The notes below the pieces were generated by a model, which saw only the letters and a list, made by a program, of their open reading frames with translations, was not told where the DNA came from and ran no database searches. 45,016 nt of DNA from NCBI GenBank assembly GCA_964495805.1, contig CAZBWV010000099.1:1-45016 (forward strand), in the 5' to 3' direction. Both the position numbers and the translations under genes were made by a program. Below, piece by piece: positions 1-8,291 of this stretch (the stretch's first letter is position 1; every line of letters starts with the position of its first letter). This DNA comes from JALXCH01 sp964495805 (GTDB lineage Bacteria > Calditrichota > Calditrichia > RBG-13-44-9).

Positions 1-556
1 TTTTTTTACATTAATTTTATGATGATTGATGGCAAATTTTGTTTCTATTCGCGCTCGAAACAGGGATCGATACTCATCTGTAATTCCCTGATTATGCCAC
101 AGATTTTGATACTCGTAACGTAACAAATTGGAAAATATTAACCGTTTTATTGGAATTTGTTCACCGGAATACAAGTATCCCCATAAACCACTCAGAAGGA
201 GCAATTGTATCCCCAAACGTGGTGAAGCTTCAAAACTGTTCACCTTATTGGTTTGATGAATTATCCCAAACACAGTTTCAATAGCTAAATCTACCCAGCG
301 AGGGGGATAGTACTCAAGAAGCAAAGTAGTATCCAAATTTCTCCAACCAAACTCCCCTGCCTCCTGCATTTTGAGTTCAACATCCAATTCTGCAAACACA
401 CGTTTATTTTATGGAAAACCCAGAACCATATTTCTCCATAATTGCCTGCAAACATTTCCTTGAGCTAAAGACATAACGATAAGCGAAGGAATTTACCATT
501 AGAACGCAAATACTGCCCAATGCTTTAATTTTGTTGTTGATCTGATTTGTTTTCAT
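1..556 (-). pseudogene. Frameshifted outer-membrane/porin-like gene, truncated by the left edge
   Basis: Read on the minus strand, an ATG at 556 opens a signal-peptide-like N-terminus (MKTNQINNKIKALGSIC...) that stops at 404. A second frame carries the peptide NYGEIWFWVFHKI just before about 403. A third frame is open from about 402 to the left edge and is clearly protein-like (FAELDVELKMQ..., then LLRYEYQNLWHN... and RARIETKFAIN). The three pieces read as one secreted beta-barrel protein broken by at least two single-base shifts; the last shift lies in or next to the A-rich run at about 403-412. The style resembles DUF2490-type outer-membrane proteins, but this is recall, not a search. The C-terminus lies outside the window. 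Sequencing error is the main alternative to true decay. Confidence 0.5.
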
Positions 557-581
557 AGATAGTAGCAATAAGTCCGAAAAA

Positions 582-1571
582 TCAAAATCGGTAATTCAGA
601 TTCAGTAATAGCGAATACCGTTGGATTAGACCCACTTCCACCCTAAAATGCCAATGTTTATTATGCTCATAATTGCATCCAATAATCATGTTCCATGGAC
701 TGGATGGTCCTTTATCCAGTCCGTAATTAATTCGAGCCGAATCCCATCGGTTGTTGATAGCATCGATAAACTCCAGGATCAGGTCCTTTTTCCACTGAGG
801 CAACTCATTCCATCCAGGCTGATTGGGAATATTGTTAATATTATCAATGACATCGCCGGGGAGAGCATCCTTCAAATAAATGCTCCCGTAAGTTTCGGTA
901 GTGAATTTTTGATGCATGGCTCCCACCCACACTGCCAGACGTTGTTGTTTTCTTAAACGAAAAGTGCGACCATAACGAATTCCTGTTACCCGTGCTTTTA
1001 ATGGTTCTTCTAACAACTCAAGGTCAGTCCATGTCCAGTTCATATCCAGAGAAATCCAGTTCTGTTTTAGACCCATGGCAAAGGTAAATCCCAGGCCGTA
1101 GTACAATCCGGATTGGGATACGGAAGACTCAAACGGAATGGTCTGGTCTGGTAATACAATCTGAGGTTGAACGGTGGTTGTCGACCAGCCTTTTCCGAAC
1201 AATCCATAAAGATTCAGAAACGGTAATAACCAGAAATCGAAACGTGCATTTACCGTGTTCACTACTGTTTCGTTATCCCCAAATTGAATAAAATCGATTT
1301 GCTTTAGCTGGTTATCGCCCAGGCTCAATTGAATATTGTTGATGTCAATTCCCTGGTTCATATAAAAATAGATAATATTGGCCCCATAAGGATAGGGAAG
1401 ATCAAACCCTTTTTCAATCACTTTCTTTCCCAATAGGGGGAACAATCGGTTGTAGTGCTTTAGGATACTGTCCCGTTCAGCTGAGCTTAGCATTAAATCA
1501 GGATTTTGTGCCAGAATGCCTCTGACCAGTATCAGAATTCCAAACAGCATGACCATACCACTTTTGAGCAT
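582..1571 (-). CDS. Outer-membrane beta-barrel protein (hypothetical)
   Basis: About 329 residues with an N-terminal signal peptide (hydrophobic MVMLFGILILVRGILA followed by Q). The mature part alternates polar and aromatic residues in short amphipathic strands and ends in LLLNLNYRF, a terminal aromatic residue typical of outer-membrane barrels. ATG at 1571 is preferred because a GGAGGA ribosome-binding site lies six bases before it; a GTG two codons upstream is the alternative. It lies 44 bases after the preceding barrel gene, so the two are probably cotranscribed. No specific family is recognised and the substrate is unknown. Porin or surface structural roles are both possible. Confidence 0.75.
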   Translation of the reverse strand: MLKSGMVMLFGILILVRGILAQNPDLMLSSAERDSILKHYNRLFPLLGKKVIEKGFDLPYPYGANIIYFYMNQGIDINNIQLSLGDNQLKQIDFIQFGDNETVVNTVNARFDFWLLPFLNLYGLFGKGWSTTTVQPQIVLPDQTIPFESSVSQSGLYYGLGFTFAMGLKQNWISLDMNWTWTDLELLEEPLKARVTGIRYGRTFRLRKQQRLAVWVGAMHQKFTTETYGSIYLKDALPGDVIDNINNIPNQPGWNELPQWKKDLILEFIDAINNRWDSARINYGLDKGPSSPWNMIIGCNYEHNKHWHFRVEVGLIQRYSLLLNLNYRF

Positions 1572-1615
1572 TACCACTCCTCCATTTTGGCTGGTGACGA
1601 CTTATTTCCTTTAAT

Positions 1616-2293
1616 TTATTTCGCACCAATAGGAACCGTTATAGTTAAAAAAATTGCCCGATTGTGGGTGCCAGGTCTTATTTTGTACACATCCCGAAAA
1701 CCCAGGTAATATTTTATCGCAAAACTCATTCCATTCTTTTTCGGAATTTTGTAACCAAATCCAACCATTCCACCAAAATCAACGCGGTTAATTAGATCCT
1801 GATTAAACTCCCGAATACGAGCCTCTTTTTTTCCATCACCATAACTAAATTCCACCCAGGTACCGTGGGTTAACCCGAACTGTGGACCGGTTTCTATAAA
1901 AAAATTTTTATAACGGTATTGAATAAGAATAGGTATCAGAAAGGTTTTCACATGCTGGCTATACTCACCTTGATGATCATACATTTCGGTACCAAGAAAA
2001 GCCAGATCGTTGGCTGATAGATTATCTACTCCCAATTGTGCACGCACCAGTACGCCAGTGTAAATATACCAGGGATGGTTTACCCGAATAAAAAAGTAGA
2101 AACCAAGATTAAATGTAGAAAAAACATCATTGGCTTCCATACCGGTAATGGTAGCCCAATTATATCCACCTTCCAGACCAAATTCTACCTGGCCGGTATT
2201 GAGTTTATCGCCCAACAAAAGAGAGATGAGTACCTGTCCCCGGACCGAAATAACCCATAGAATCAAAAGAAATAACACAATTTTGATCCGCAT
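1616..2293 (-). CDS. Outer-membrane beta-barrel protein (hypothetical)
   Basis: About 225 residues from the ATG at 2293. This start gives a clean signal peptide (MRIKIVLFLLILWVISVRGQ). The remainder has barrel-like alternating strands such as FFIETGPQFGL and SFAIKYYLGF. The frame is open further upstream: an ATG at 2338 has a weak AGGTG just before it, and a still longer version would overlap the upstream barrel gene that ends at 2359. The pattern resembles the PorT/OmpW-like small barrels common in Bacteroidota relatives, but no family is recognised with certainty. It sits between two other outer-membrane protein genes on the same strand. Confidence 0.7.
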   Translation of the reverse strand: MRIKIVLFLLILWVISVRGQVLISLLLGDKLNTGQVEFGLEGGYNWATITGMEANDVFSTFNLGFYFFIRVNHPWYIYTGVLVRAQLGVDNLSANDLAFLGTEMYDHQGEYSQHVKTFLIPILIQYRYKNFFIETGPQFGLTHGTWVEFSYGDGKKEARIREFNQDLINRVDFGGMVGFGYKIPKKNGMSFAIKYYLGFRDVYKIRPGTHNRAIFLTITVPIGAK

Positions 2294-2358
2294 CCGGAAG
2301 GTATCCCGTTTGCCCTTTCCAGAAAAACTATCTCCCATTTCACCTGTATCCATTCCGT

Positions 2359-3513
2359 TTAATACCGAAACCAGGCATTTCCGAATTGAATGTAAAAAGC
2401 CCACTCTTCCGGTCCCCTGGCCACATCCACCCCCATTCGCAAACCATACAACCTGGCAATGAGGTACCGAAAACCAGCGCCTACGTTATAGGCAGATTGT
2501 TTCTTGAATAAATCGTTATTAATGGGTAAGGCTTCACCGTACCCGCCAAAACCGACCAGACTCCACCGATACGTAAAATCCCAGCGTAGTTCACCCTCCA
2601 CCAGATAAGTCGTTTTTCCCTGGTAGCGCATAGCCGGTATCCCACGCAAAGAGATAAACGGTCGCAAATAAAAGGGTGTACCATCCGAAGAATTTTGAAA
2701 ATCCAGTCGCAGAGCACCCAACAGTTGGGGATGAAGTTTCTGATAAATTAGCCAGTAAGAGAATAACCGATGGAATGTTTTTTCGCTGCCCAACCAGTTG
2801 TCATTGTAAATGTATTCGATACCCGCATACATTCCGGCATTGGGGGTAAACATGTTATCGCGATTATCGAAATACAACACCGCACCCACCCCCCCAATAC
2901 GCGAATCCAGCTCATCGGTCAGAATTTCGGGAAATTGAACGGGAGCATCGAAGTTGACAGTGGTTTGTCCAAAGGTGTAGCTGGCACCGGCAAAAAAGTG
3001 ACTATTCCCTAATTGGGCCACCAGTTCCTGAACAAAACCGTAAGCGACAATGTTAAATCCGATCTGTCGGATACCACCTGGTAAAACGGGTTCTCGATAG
3101 TAACGTAAATGAAAAGAGCCATACCCGACTCCACCGCGATAACGGAGTCGTCCGTCTTTCCAGATACCCAGATGGCCAGCCCCAAGCGCCCAGGAATTAG
3201 TCTCCGTATAAAACCCGCCTATACCGGTTATACTGGGATACACCCCACCGCCACGTGCTATCTCCTCAGGTGTGCGATGAATAAACACCAATCCACCGCC
3301 TCCACCGTATCCGATTGCCGGTTCGGTAATGAGAATGGGCATCAGGGCAAATCCGTATCGTGTCCGTAAAAATTCACTCAAATCCGGATGCTGATCGAGC
3401 GTATCCAGAAAAAGTTTCTTTAGTTTGCCTTCCGCTGCTATCCCATCGGATGAAAATACTATCCAGAGACAGAACCATCCGATCCATAATGCCCATTTCC
3501 GAAAATTGGTCAT
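2359..3513 (-). CDS. BamA/TamA-family outer-membrane protein (surface-antigen barrel)
   Basis: A 384-residue protein with a signal peptide (MTNFRKWALWIGWFCLWIVF..., cleavage near AAEG). It shows the pattern of the bacterial surface antigen domain (C-terminal barrel of Omp85 proteins): a glycine-rich first strand (GYGGGGGLVF), a repeated aromatic girdle, the segment VLYFDNRDNMFTPNAGMYAG, which matches the family's 'DxRDxxxxPxxGxxxx' strand, and a C-terminal strand ending in FGNAWFRY. There is no room for POTRA domains, so this is a barrel-only relative rather than the essential BamA. Such proteins occur in Bacteroidota-like genomes and their cargo is usually unknown. Family call is from motif recognition. 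Confidence 0.8.
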   Translation of the reverse strand: MTNFRKWALWIGWFCLWIVFSSDGIAAEGKLKKLFLDTLDQHPDLSEFLRTRYGFALMPILITEPAIGYGGGGGLVFIHRTPEEIARGGGVYPSITGIGGFYTETNSWALGAGHLGIWKDGRLRYRGGVGYGSFHLRYYREPVLPGGIRQIGFNIVAYGFVQELVAQLGNSHFFAGASYTFGQTTVNFDAPVQFPEILTDELDSRIGGVGAVLYFDNRDNMFTPNAGMYAGIEYIYNDNWLGSEKTFHRLFSYWLIYQKLHPQLLGALRLDFQNSSDGTPFYLRPFISLRGIPAMRYQGKTTYLVEGELRWDFTYRWSLVGFGGYGEALPINNDLFKKQSAYNVGAGFRYLIARLYGLRMGVDVARGPEEWAFYIQFGNAWFRY

Positions 3514-3531
3514 TGACGCTCAACTTTCTTC

Positions 3532-3645
3532 TTATTCCATATCCAGGGTATCCCCGGGAATTTTCGGAACTTCTATAAACTGGCTTAACCATAACAATAC
3601 GTTGCCATCCACAAGAATTTTTTTCCCTTGAGGAAGCAGGTACAT
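3532..3645 (-). CDS. Possible 37-residue small protein or gene remnant
   Basis: A short minus-strand reading frame (MYLLPQGKKILVDGNVLLWL..., ending IPGDTLDME) stops 18 bases before the start of the BamA-like barrel gene. The frame is open for about 25 more codons upstream but has no good start codon there, and no clear ribosome-binding site precedes the ATG at 3645. The residue composition is protein-like. It may be a tiny leader peptide, the tail of a decayed gene, or chance. Confidence 0.25.
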   Translation of the reverse strand: MYLLPQGKKILVDGNVLLWLSQFIEVPKIPGDTLDME

Positions 3646-3749
3646 CAGATGCTCACAATATACAAAAGGTTCAAAACACTTTTTTATGATCCTGGTTTTT
3701 TGCTCGATCCGTTTCGGGCTTACTTTTTATTCCGGGAATTGCCCTTTCA

Positions 3750-4490
3750 CTAATCTTCCAGGCCTTTCCCAAAGGAGAATGTTAAACCCAGCCCTATATT
3801 GAACGACGCAGGATTGTATGCTTTATCCACCCGGTGTTTGTTAAATGAATTGTAACTGTAAATTATATCTTCTTCCGTTTCCTCACTCAAGGCCATCCCT
3901 TCGTATTCCATCGCCAGATTCAAACCAAAGTGTTTGGTAATTTTCCATAGAATTTTGACACCGGGCACGTAGCCAACCCCCGCGTATCCCACCGGATCTT
4001 TCCGATAAGTATATGTGACGCCATTTTTCTGATAAATTGCGCGTTCGATGGGAGAAATAAACACATTCAGTCCGAAATAAAAATAAGGTTCCAGCTGAAA
4101 TTTACGGGATAGGTCGTAGGCATAAGTCAATCCAAACTGAAGATTATAAGCTGAATAAAAATAATTTTCGGTCATCGTATAATTTTCATCCACAATCCCA
4201 AGATAATTTTTCAAATCTCTGATATAGCTGTCATCATCTCGCGCATATTCCACATAATCGATGCGTATGCCAAATCCAATGTGATTGTAATAATATTTAA
4301 ATTCCAGATTCGAACCAAATGCTTCGCTCACATATCCGGCACCTTCATCTTCCATGGAATTTTTAGTAAAATCGCCACTCACATTGGCAGAATATCCGTT
4401 TAATTCCAATTTAAACTCCTGGGCAGAAAGCTTCTGACCAAGAATCACCAGCATTCCAATCAAAACTCCCCATAACACAACTTGTTTCAT
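3750..4490 (-). CDS. Outer-membrane beta-barrel protein (OmpW/porin-like, hypothetical)
   Basis: 246 residues with a signal peptide (MKQVVLWGVLIGMLVILGQKLSA). Barrel-like strands follow (LEFKYYYNHIGFGIRIDYVEY, FQLEPYFYFGLNVF, FNIGLGLTFSFG), with several acidic loops. AAAGGAGG stands eight bases before the ATG, a strong ribosome-binding site. A candidate sigma70 promoter lies 105-132 bases upstream (4595-4622). The size and the final glycine-rich strand suit an eight-stranded barrel. It is separated by about 230 bases from the secreted protein on one side and from the BamA-like gene on the other, so it is probably a single-gene unit. Function not recognised. Confidence 0.7.
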   Translation of the reverse strand: MKQVVLWGVLIGMLVILGQKLSAQEFKLELNGYSANVSGDFTKNSMEDEGAGYVSEAFGSNLEFKYYYNHIGFGIRIDYVEYARDDDSYIRDLKNYLGIVDENYTMTENYFYSAYNLQFGLTYAYDLSRKFQLEPYFYFGLNVFISPIERAIYQKNGVTYTYRKDPVGYAGVGYVPGVKILWKITKHFGLNLAMEYEGMALSEETEEDIIYSYNSFNKHRVDKAYNPASFNIGLGLTFSFGKGLED

Positions 4491-4594
4491 TTCGCGACCT
4501 CCTTTTTGGTTGTTTTAATGATAAATTGCGAATTATTTTTTAAACGGGATAACTGTTTTGTTTAAGATTTCTTATGGTTATCCTGCTTATTTTC

Positions 4595-4622
4595 ATTAGA
4601 ATAAACTGTTACGGCTGTTCAA
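4595..4622 (-). promoter_or_regulatory. Candidate sigma70 promoter for the 3750-4490 barrel gene
   Basis: On the minus strand TTGAAC and TCTAAT are separated by 16 bases, close to TTGACA/TATAAT (TCTAAT matches 5 of 6). It lies in the 231-base gap upstream of the barrel gene. Predicted from sequence only. Confidence 0.4.
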
Positions 4623-4721
4623 AACTTCATTTTTTTATTGAATCGGGAACAAATGATGATGTTCAAACAGAATATCAGGTCATCTGTTTCACTGATCTCT
4701 ATTCATATCCATTTCATTCAT

Positions 4722-5327
4722 TTATTCTTCCTTTTTAAACCGAATCGCTACAGCGGAAAGGTCATCAGGGTTGTAAATAAGGGCATCAAATTGCCCAATT
4801 TCCTTCTTTTTCTCTTTTTTAAGAATTCGTCCTACCATGCTTTTTATTTTGTCATACAAAAAATTCCGTTTTGCCCGACGAGAATATTCCGCCGGTATCA
4901 CTGCAACTGTATCGTAGGGTTCTGTCGGTTTAGAAAAAAAATAGATGGGTACATCCTTCACCGTATGAACATTTGCTTGCAAAGATTTTTCGCTTTTAAA
5001 ACAGATGGCATCGTAATAATCATTCCGGACATCCACAATAACCGCATCGAAACAGGTAACTTTTCCTTCCTCCACTCGATGCCGAATCATTCCAATAAGT
5101 TTGTGGACTTTATCCCGCGGGGTTTCATCTCCGTCGCTGGCCAATTTAAACATATTTTTAACTGAAAGCGTTTTTTCAGCCCGCTGAAACTCAACCACAG
5201 GTTCCGCAAACATAAATACGGGTACTCCATCCACAACATTCACCACTGCGGGGGAGGAGGCTCGTTCTCTGGCCTCTATTCCGATGGTTAAAAACAACAA
5301 TGTTGCGATGAAGAAAAATTGTTTCAT
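4722..5327 (-). CDS. Secreted protein with two tandem repeats of an unrecognised domain
   Basis: 201 residues with a signal peptide (MKQFFFIATLLFLTIGIEA) and a good ribosome-binding site (AAGGAG). The mature protein is an internal duplication of a unit of about 85 residues. Repeat 1 opens with VPVFMFAEPVVEF and ends with FDAVIVDVRNDYYDAICFK; repeat 2 opens with VPIYFFSKPTEPY and ends with FDALIYNPDDLSAVAIRFK. Between the two conserved ends of each repeat is a lysine-rich helical stretch (KVHKLIGMIRHR; KIKSMVGRILKKEKKK). It has no lipobox or membrane segment, so it is probably periplasmic. The pattern recalls small secreted domains of Bacteroidota relatives, but I cannot name the family or a function. 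Confidence 0.75.
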   Translation of the reverse strand: MKQFFFIATLLFLTIGIEARERASSPAVVNVVDGVPVFMFAEPVVEFQRAEKTLSVKNMFKLASDGDETPRDKVHKLIGMIRHRVEEGKVTCFDAVIVDVRNDYYDAICFKSEKSLQANVHTVKDVPIYFFSKPTEPYDTVAVIPAEYSRRAKRNFLYDKIKSMVGRILKKEKKKEIGQFDALIYNPDDLSAVAIRFKKEE

Positions 5328-5510
5328 GCTCTATCTCCTTATATTGAACCCTAAAGTTCTTTCTCTTAAAGAAAAATCCCATTTTTCTCCCGCAATCCCC
5401 GCTTATTCGGCAATCTGACACCGGTTGCAAGAAATTGGATTCCCCAATCAAATTCCGGCTATGTCTCTTTTGAAATTGGGGATTAGCTGCTCTTTAAATT
5501 TTTCATAGCA

Positions 5511-6701
5511 TTATTTCAACAAAATAAGAATTATGTTAATTACCATGGCGTTACTCACCTGAATCACAAACGCTCCCACAATGGAAACTACCGCAAAGGC
5601 AATAGGCGAAGGTCCGTATTCCCGGGTGACTGCCGCCATATTTGCCATGGCAGTGGGGGTTGCACCCAGCGCCGAACCGATATAGCCTGCGGATATTACC
5701 GCGGCCGTGTAGTCCTTGCCCAACAAACGAAATAATACCAGGACGGTAAAAAGCAGGATAAAAATTGTTTGCAAAACAATATTCAATAATATAAACAGAC
5801 TTTCCTGGCCTAATTCCCAGAAACGCAGGGACATCATCGCCATGGCCAGAAACAGTCCCAGACTGAGGTCAGAGACAATCGCCAGGGCACGGGACTGACG
5901 CACTCCCCTCAGCGCAGGGATCAGTGGCGGTAACGCATTAATCAGGATCACACCGCCCAACATACAGGTGGCAAAAAGGGGAAGGGTAAAATGCACCCGA
6001 TCCAGCAGGTTGTGAAACTGGATGCCGATTCCGATGGACAGAGCCAGCAAAAATATCACCTTGAGCATGCTATCGTAATCCACCACAGGGTTTTCGCCCC
6101 GGCGCGCTCCTACCGTCATCTCTGCGGTGGCATCCGGTTCCAGATGATGTCGCTGAATCAAAAATCGGGCAATGGGACCCCCCAACAATCCCCCGAAAAT
6201 CAGCCCCAGCGTGGCGGTCAGCATCCCGATTTCCATGGCATGAGTCACCTGATATTCCTGCAACACCGGTACCCAGGAGACCACATTGCCATGCCCACCC
6301 TGAAGGGCTGCCGAACCGGCCAGTATTCCCAAATACGGAGAAAGATGAAACAGATGGGTTTGTGCAATGGCAAGATAATTTTGAAGAAAGATAAATCCCA
6401 CTGCCAGAACAGTTAAGATGAGCAGGACCCGTCCTCCTTTAATGATACTGGAAACACTGGTGGACAGACCGATAGCAGTAAAAAAGACCACCAGCAAAAT
6501 ATCCCGATAATGGGTGGAAAAATGCACATCCACACCCAGCGTCAGAAAAAGCAGTGCCCAGAAAGCCGAAGCCACCAGGCCCCCGGTAACCGGTTCGGGG
6601 ATGTTAAAACGATGCAAAAAATCAATTTTGTTGTTCAGGTATTTTCCTAAAAACAACACCAGTACGCCGGCAATGATGGTTTGACGGGGATCGAAATTCA
6701 T
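5511..6701 (-). CDS. gltS: Sodium/glutamate (dicarboxylic amino acid) symporter, GltS family
   Basis: 396 residues with about ten hydrophobic membrane segments and no signal peptide. GltS hallmarks are visible: the start ALLFLTLGVDVHF, the glycine-rich first re-entrant loop (ILAGSAALQGGHGNVVSW), the GGLLGGPIARFLI segment, and the second re-entrant loop near the C-terminus (GYIGSALGATPTAMANMAAV). Family members import L-glutamate, sometimes aspartate, with Na+ across the inner membrane. It lies within 5 kb of exported aspartase and 9 kb of exported asparaginase, so uptake of the acidic amino acid they handle is a plausible role (inference). Substrate preference cannot be read from the sequence. 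Confidence 0.85.
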   Translation of the reverse strand: MNFDPRQTIIAGVLVLFLGKYLNNKIDFLHRFNIPEPVTGGLVASAFWALLFLTLGVDVHFSTHYRDILLVVFFTAIGLSTSVSSIIKGGRVLLILTVLAVGFIFLQNYLAIAQTHLFHLSPYLGILAGSAALQGGHGNVVSWVPVLQEYQVTHAMEIGMLTATLGLIFGGLLGGPIARFLIQRHHLEPDATAEMTVGARRGENPVVDYDSMLKVIFLLALSIGIGIQFHNLLDRVHFTLPLFATCMLGGVILINALPPLIPALRGVRQSRALAIVSDLSLGLFLAMAMMSLRFWELGQESLFILLNIVLQTIFILLFTVLVLFRLLGKDYTAAVISAGYIGSALGATPTAMANMAAVTREYGPSPIAFAVVSIVGAFVIQVSNAMVINIILILLK

Positions 6702-6803
6702 GATTCGTTCTCACACTTTCAGTTTTTTCAACTAATTCAATCTTTTTAGCAATCACACATCCTTTCCGGAATCACTGATTTTGTCAGGAATGGGTTCACA
6801 TTT

Positions 6804-6839
6804 CCCCATTCGGGGAAGCGGTAAAAAAACCGCTGCCCC
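6804..6839 (-). other. Intergenic hairpin between the DUF1254 gene and gltS
   Basis: GGGGAAGCGGT (6812-6822) pairs with ACCGCTGCCCC (6829-6839) across six A residues, with one mismatch. A competing shorter hairpin (CCCC-ATTC-GGGG, 6804-6815) overlaps its outer end. Neither is followed by a U-run in the direction of transcription, so it is a weak terminator candidate. It may instead be an mRNA-end stabiliser or processing site. Confidence 0.4.
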
Positions 6840-6855
6840 AAATGAAACCATCCCT

Positions 6856-8265
6856 TTATTTTTCAACACGTTGCACTGCCGGAGGAACCCAATCGCCTGT
6901 TATCACAGACTCCTTAGGCCAGTACAATCTCAAAGTCAGATTGAAATGACCCTCTTTCGGACAGGGTAACCAGTTGGCTTCCTTCGCCGATCCCGGATTT
7001 TCGCTCTGAATATACAGATCCAGCGATCCATCTGAATTGTATTGTAATGGATCCCGATCGCCAAGAGCATAACGGTTCAGGGGATTAGGAACCAGAAAGT
7101 CATCTGCAGTGTAGCAGGTGAGTGACCAAAAAGCATTCACCGGCGGAAGGTTATCCGGATCAAAATGGAGCACATACTGATATTGTCCATCAAACGATCT
7201 GCCCTGACTATCGATATGAGCAATGGGATAAATGGCATCCTGGGGTAAATTTGCCCCCAGCCCCATAAACGCCACATAAGCTCTCAATTCATATTGCGTT
7301 CCATAAGCACCCAGATTTGTCAGATAGGTCCAACCGTTTTTCAGTGTTTTTGGATCCGGATTTTTGGCAAGTTTCTCCCAACCCTGGTGCACCTGCTCCG
7401 GAATGGCCGCAAATTCTTTCTGCACTTTTTCAGAGAAACCTTTAGCGGACCACGATTTTCCCACTTCGAAGCCAATTTTTTTCATTTCCGCCAGAATTTC
7501 TTTGTCGAATGGCAGAGGCGGATTGTGCACCATCCATTGCGAAAGCTCATTAAAGAATTGCTCAATGGAAAGTTGGCGCAACGCTTTCACCGGAACCAGA
7601 TTTTGATAGGCCGGATTGACCTCCCCTTTGGGTGGCACGTACGGCTTACCATATTTGCTCAAAGGAATCACCTTCAGTCCATCCTGAAACTTCCGCACCA
7701 CCGTGGCACCATCCTCAGGACTGTTAACCTGTACCCGGCCAATGAGCCATACGGTATTGGTGGGAGCCTGAATCAATTCCATTCCTTTGGGCACTTCTCC
7801 TTTCCATGACGGACCGGCTAACAAAAACGTATGAGCACCGGTCCCAGTGGTTCTTGTACCGGGAGATTTGAATACATTGGAGTACGCATCATATAACGGA
7901 AGCAAATAATAGCGTTCGGTCGCCGGAACGACCATCACTATGGGTTCCTTTTCCAGTTCAAACCAGGCAATGGAGTAATACGTATCCACATTGGGCTTAA
8001 CTACATCACGGAAACTGGCATCGGGAAAAGTTCGAAAATGGCTGATCTGATTAACCGGTGCCATTCCCAAATTATTGGGTTCTTCCACATTGGTTTGCTT
8101 AAGCTCGGTGTACTTCATCAGTAACGGTGCATAGCCGTACACATACGCTTTTCGGGCAATGGATACGATTTGTTTATCCGTTAACTTTTTTCCGGAGGTT
8201 CCGCATCCGCTTAAAAGCCCAAGAGTCAAAAGTGTAACGAAAATTACCAAAAAAGTTTGTTTCAT
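6856..8265 (-). CDS. DUF1254/DUF1214 domain lipoprotein, copy 1
   Basis: 469 residues from the ATG at 8265, chosen because AGGAGG stands nine bases upstream and the protein then begins with a lipoprotein signal (lipobox LSGC, Cys about 21). The N-terminal DUF1254 region contains the usual YGYAPLLM..., PNVDTYYSIAWFELEKEP and RYYLLPLYDAYSNVF segments. The C-terminal DUF1214 region contains AFWSLTCYTADDFLVPNP, NRYALGDRDP and the terminal LRLYWPKESVITGDWVPP. The family is widespread and its biochemical role is not established. The gene follows a paralogue after only 26 bases, and an outer-membrane protein gene precedes both. The three most likely form one operon working at the cell envelope. Confidence 0.85.
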   Translation of the reverse strand: MKQTFLVIFVTLLTLGLLSGCGTSGKKLTDKQIVSIARKAYVYGYAPLLMKYTELKQTNVEEPNNLGMAPVNQISHFRTFPDASFRDVVKPNVDTYYSIAWFELEKEPIVMVVPATERYYLLPLYDAYSNVFKSPGTRTTGTGAHTFLLAGPSWKGEVPKGMELIQAPTNTVWLIGRVQVNSPEDGATVVRKFQDGLKVIPLSKYGKPYVPPKGEVNPAYQNLVPVKALRQLSIEQFFNELSQWMVHNPPLPFDKEILAEMKKIGFEVGKSWSAKGFSEKVQKEFAAIPEQVHQGWEKLAKNPDPKTLKNGWTYLTNLGAYGTQYELRAYVAFMGLGANLPQDAIYPIAHIDSQGRSFDGQYQYVLHFDPDNLPPVNAFWSLTCYTADDFLVPNPLNRYALGDRDPLQYNSDGSLDLYIQSENPGSAKEANWLPCPKEGHFNLTLRLYWPKESVITGDWVPPAVQRVEK

Positions 8266-8291
8266 CAGGATATTCCTCCTTTGATACGAAT

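Noticed and set aside
6812..6839. Terminator of the DUF1254 operon
   Set aside because: A good hairpin exists but no U-run follows in the transcribed direction, so it is listed only as a hairpin.
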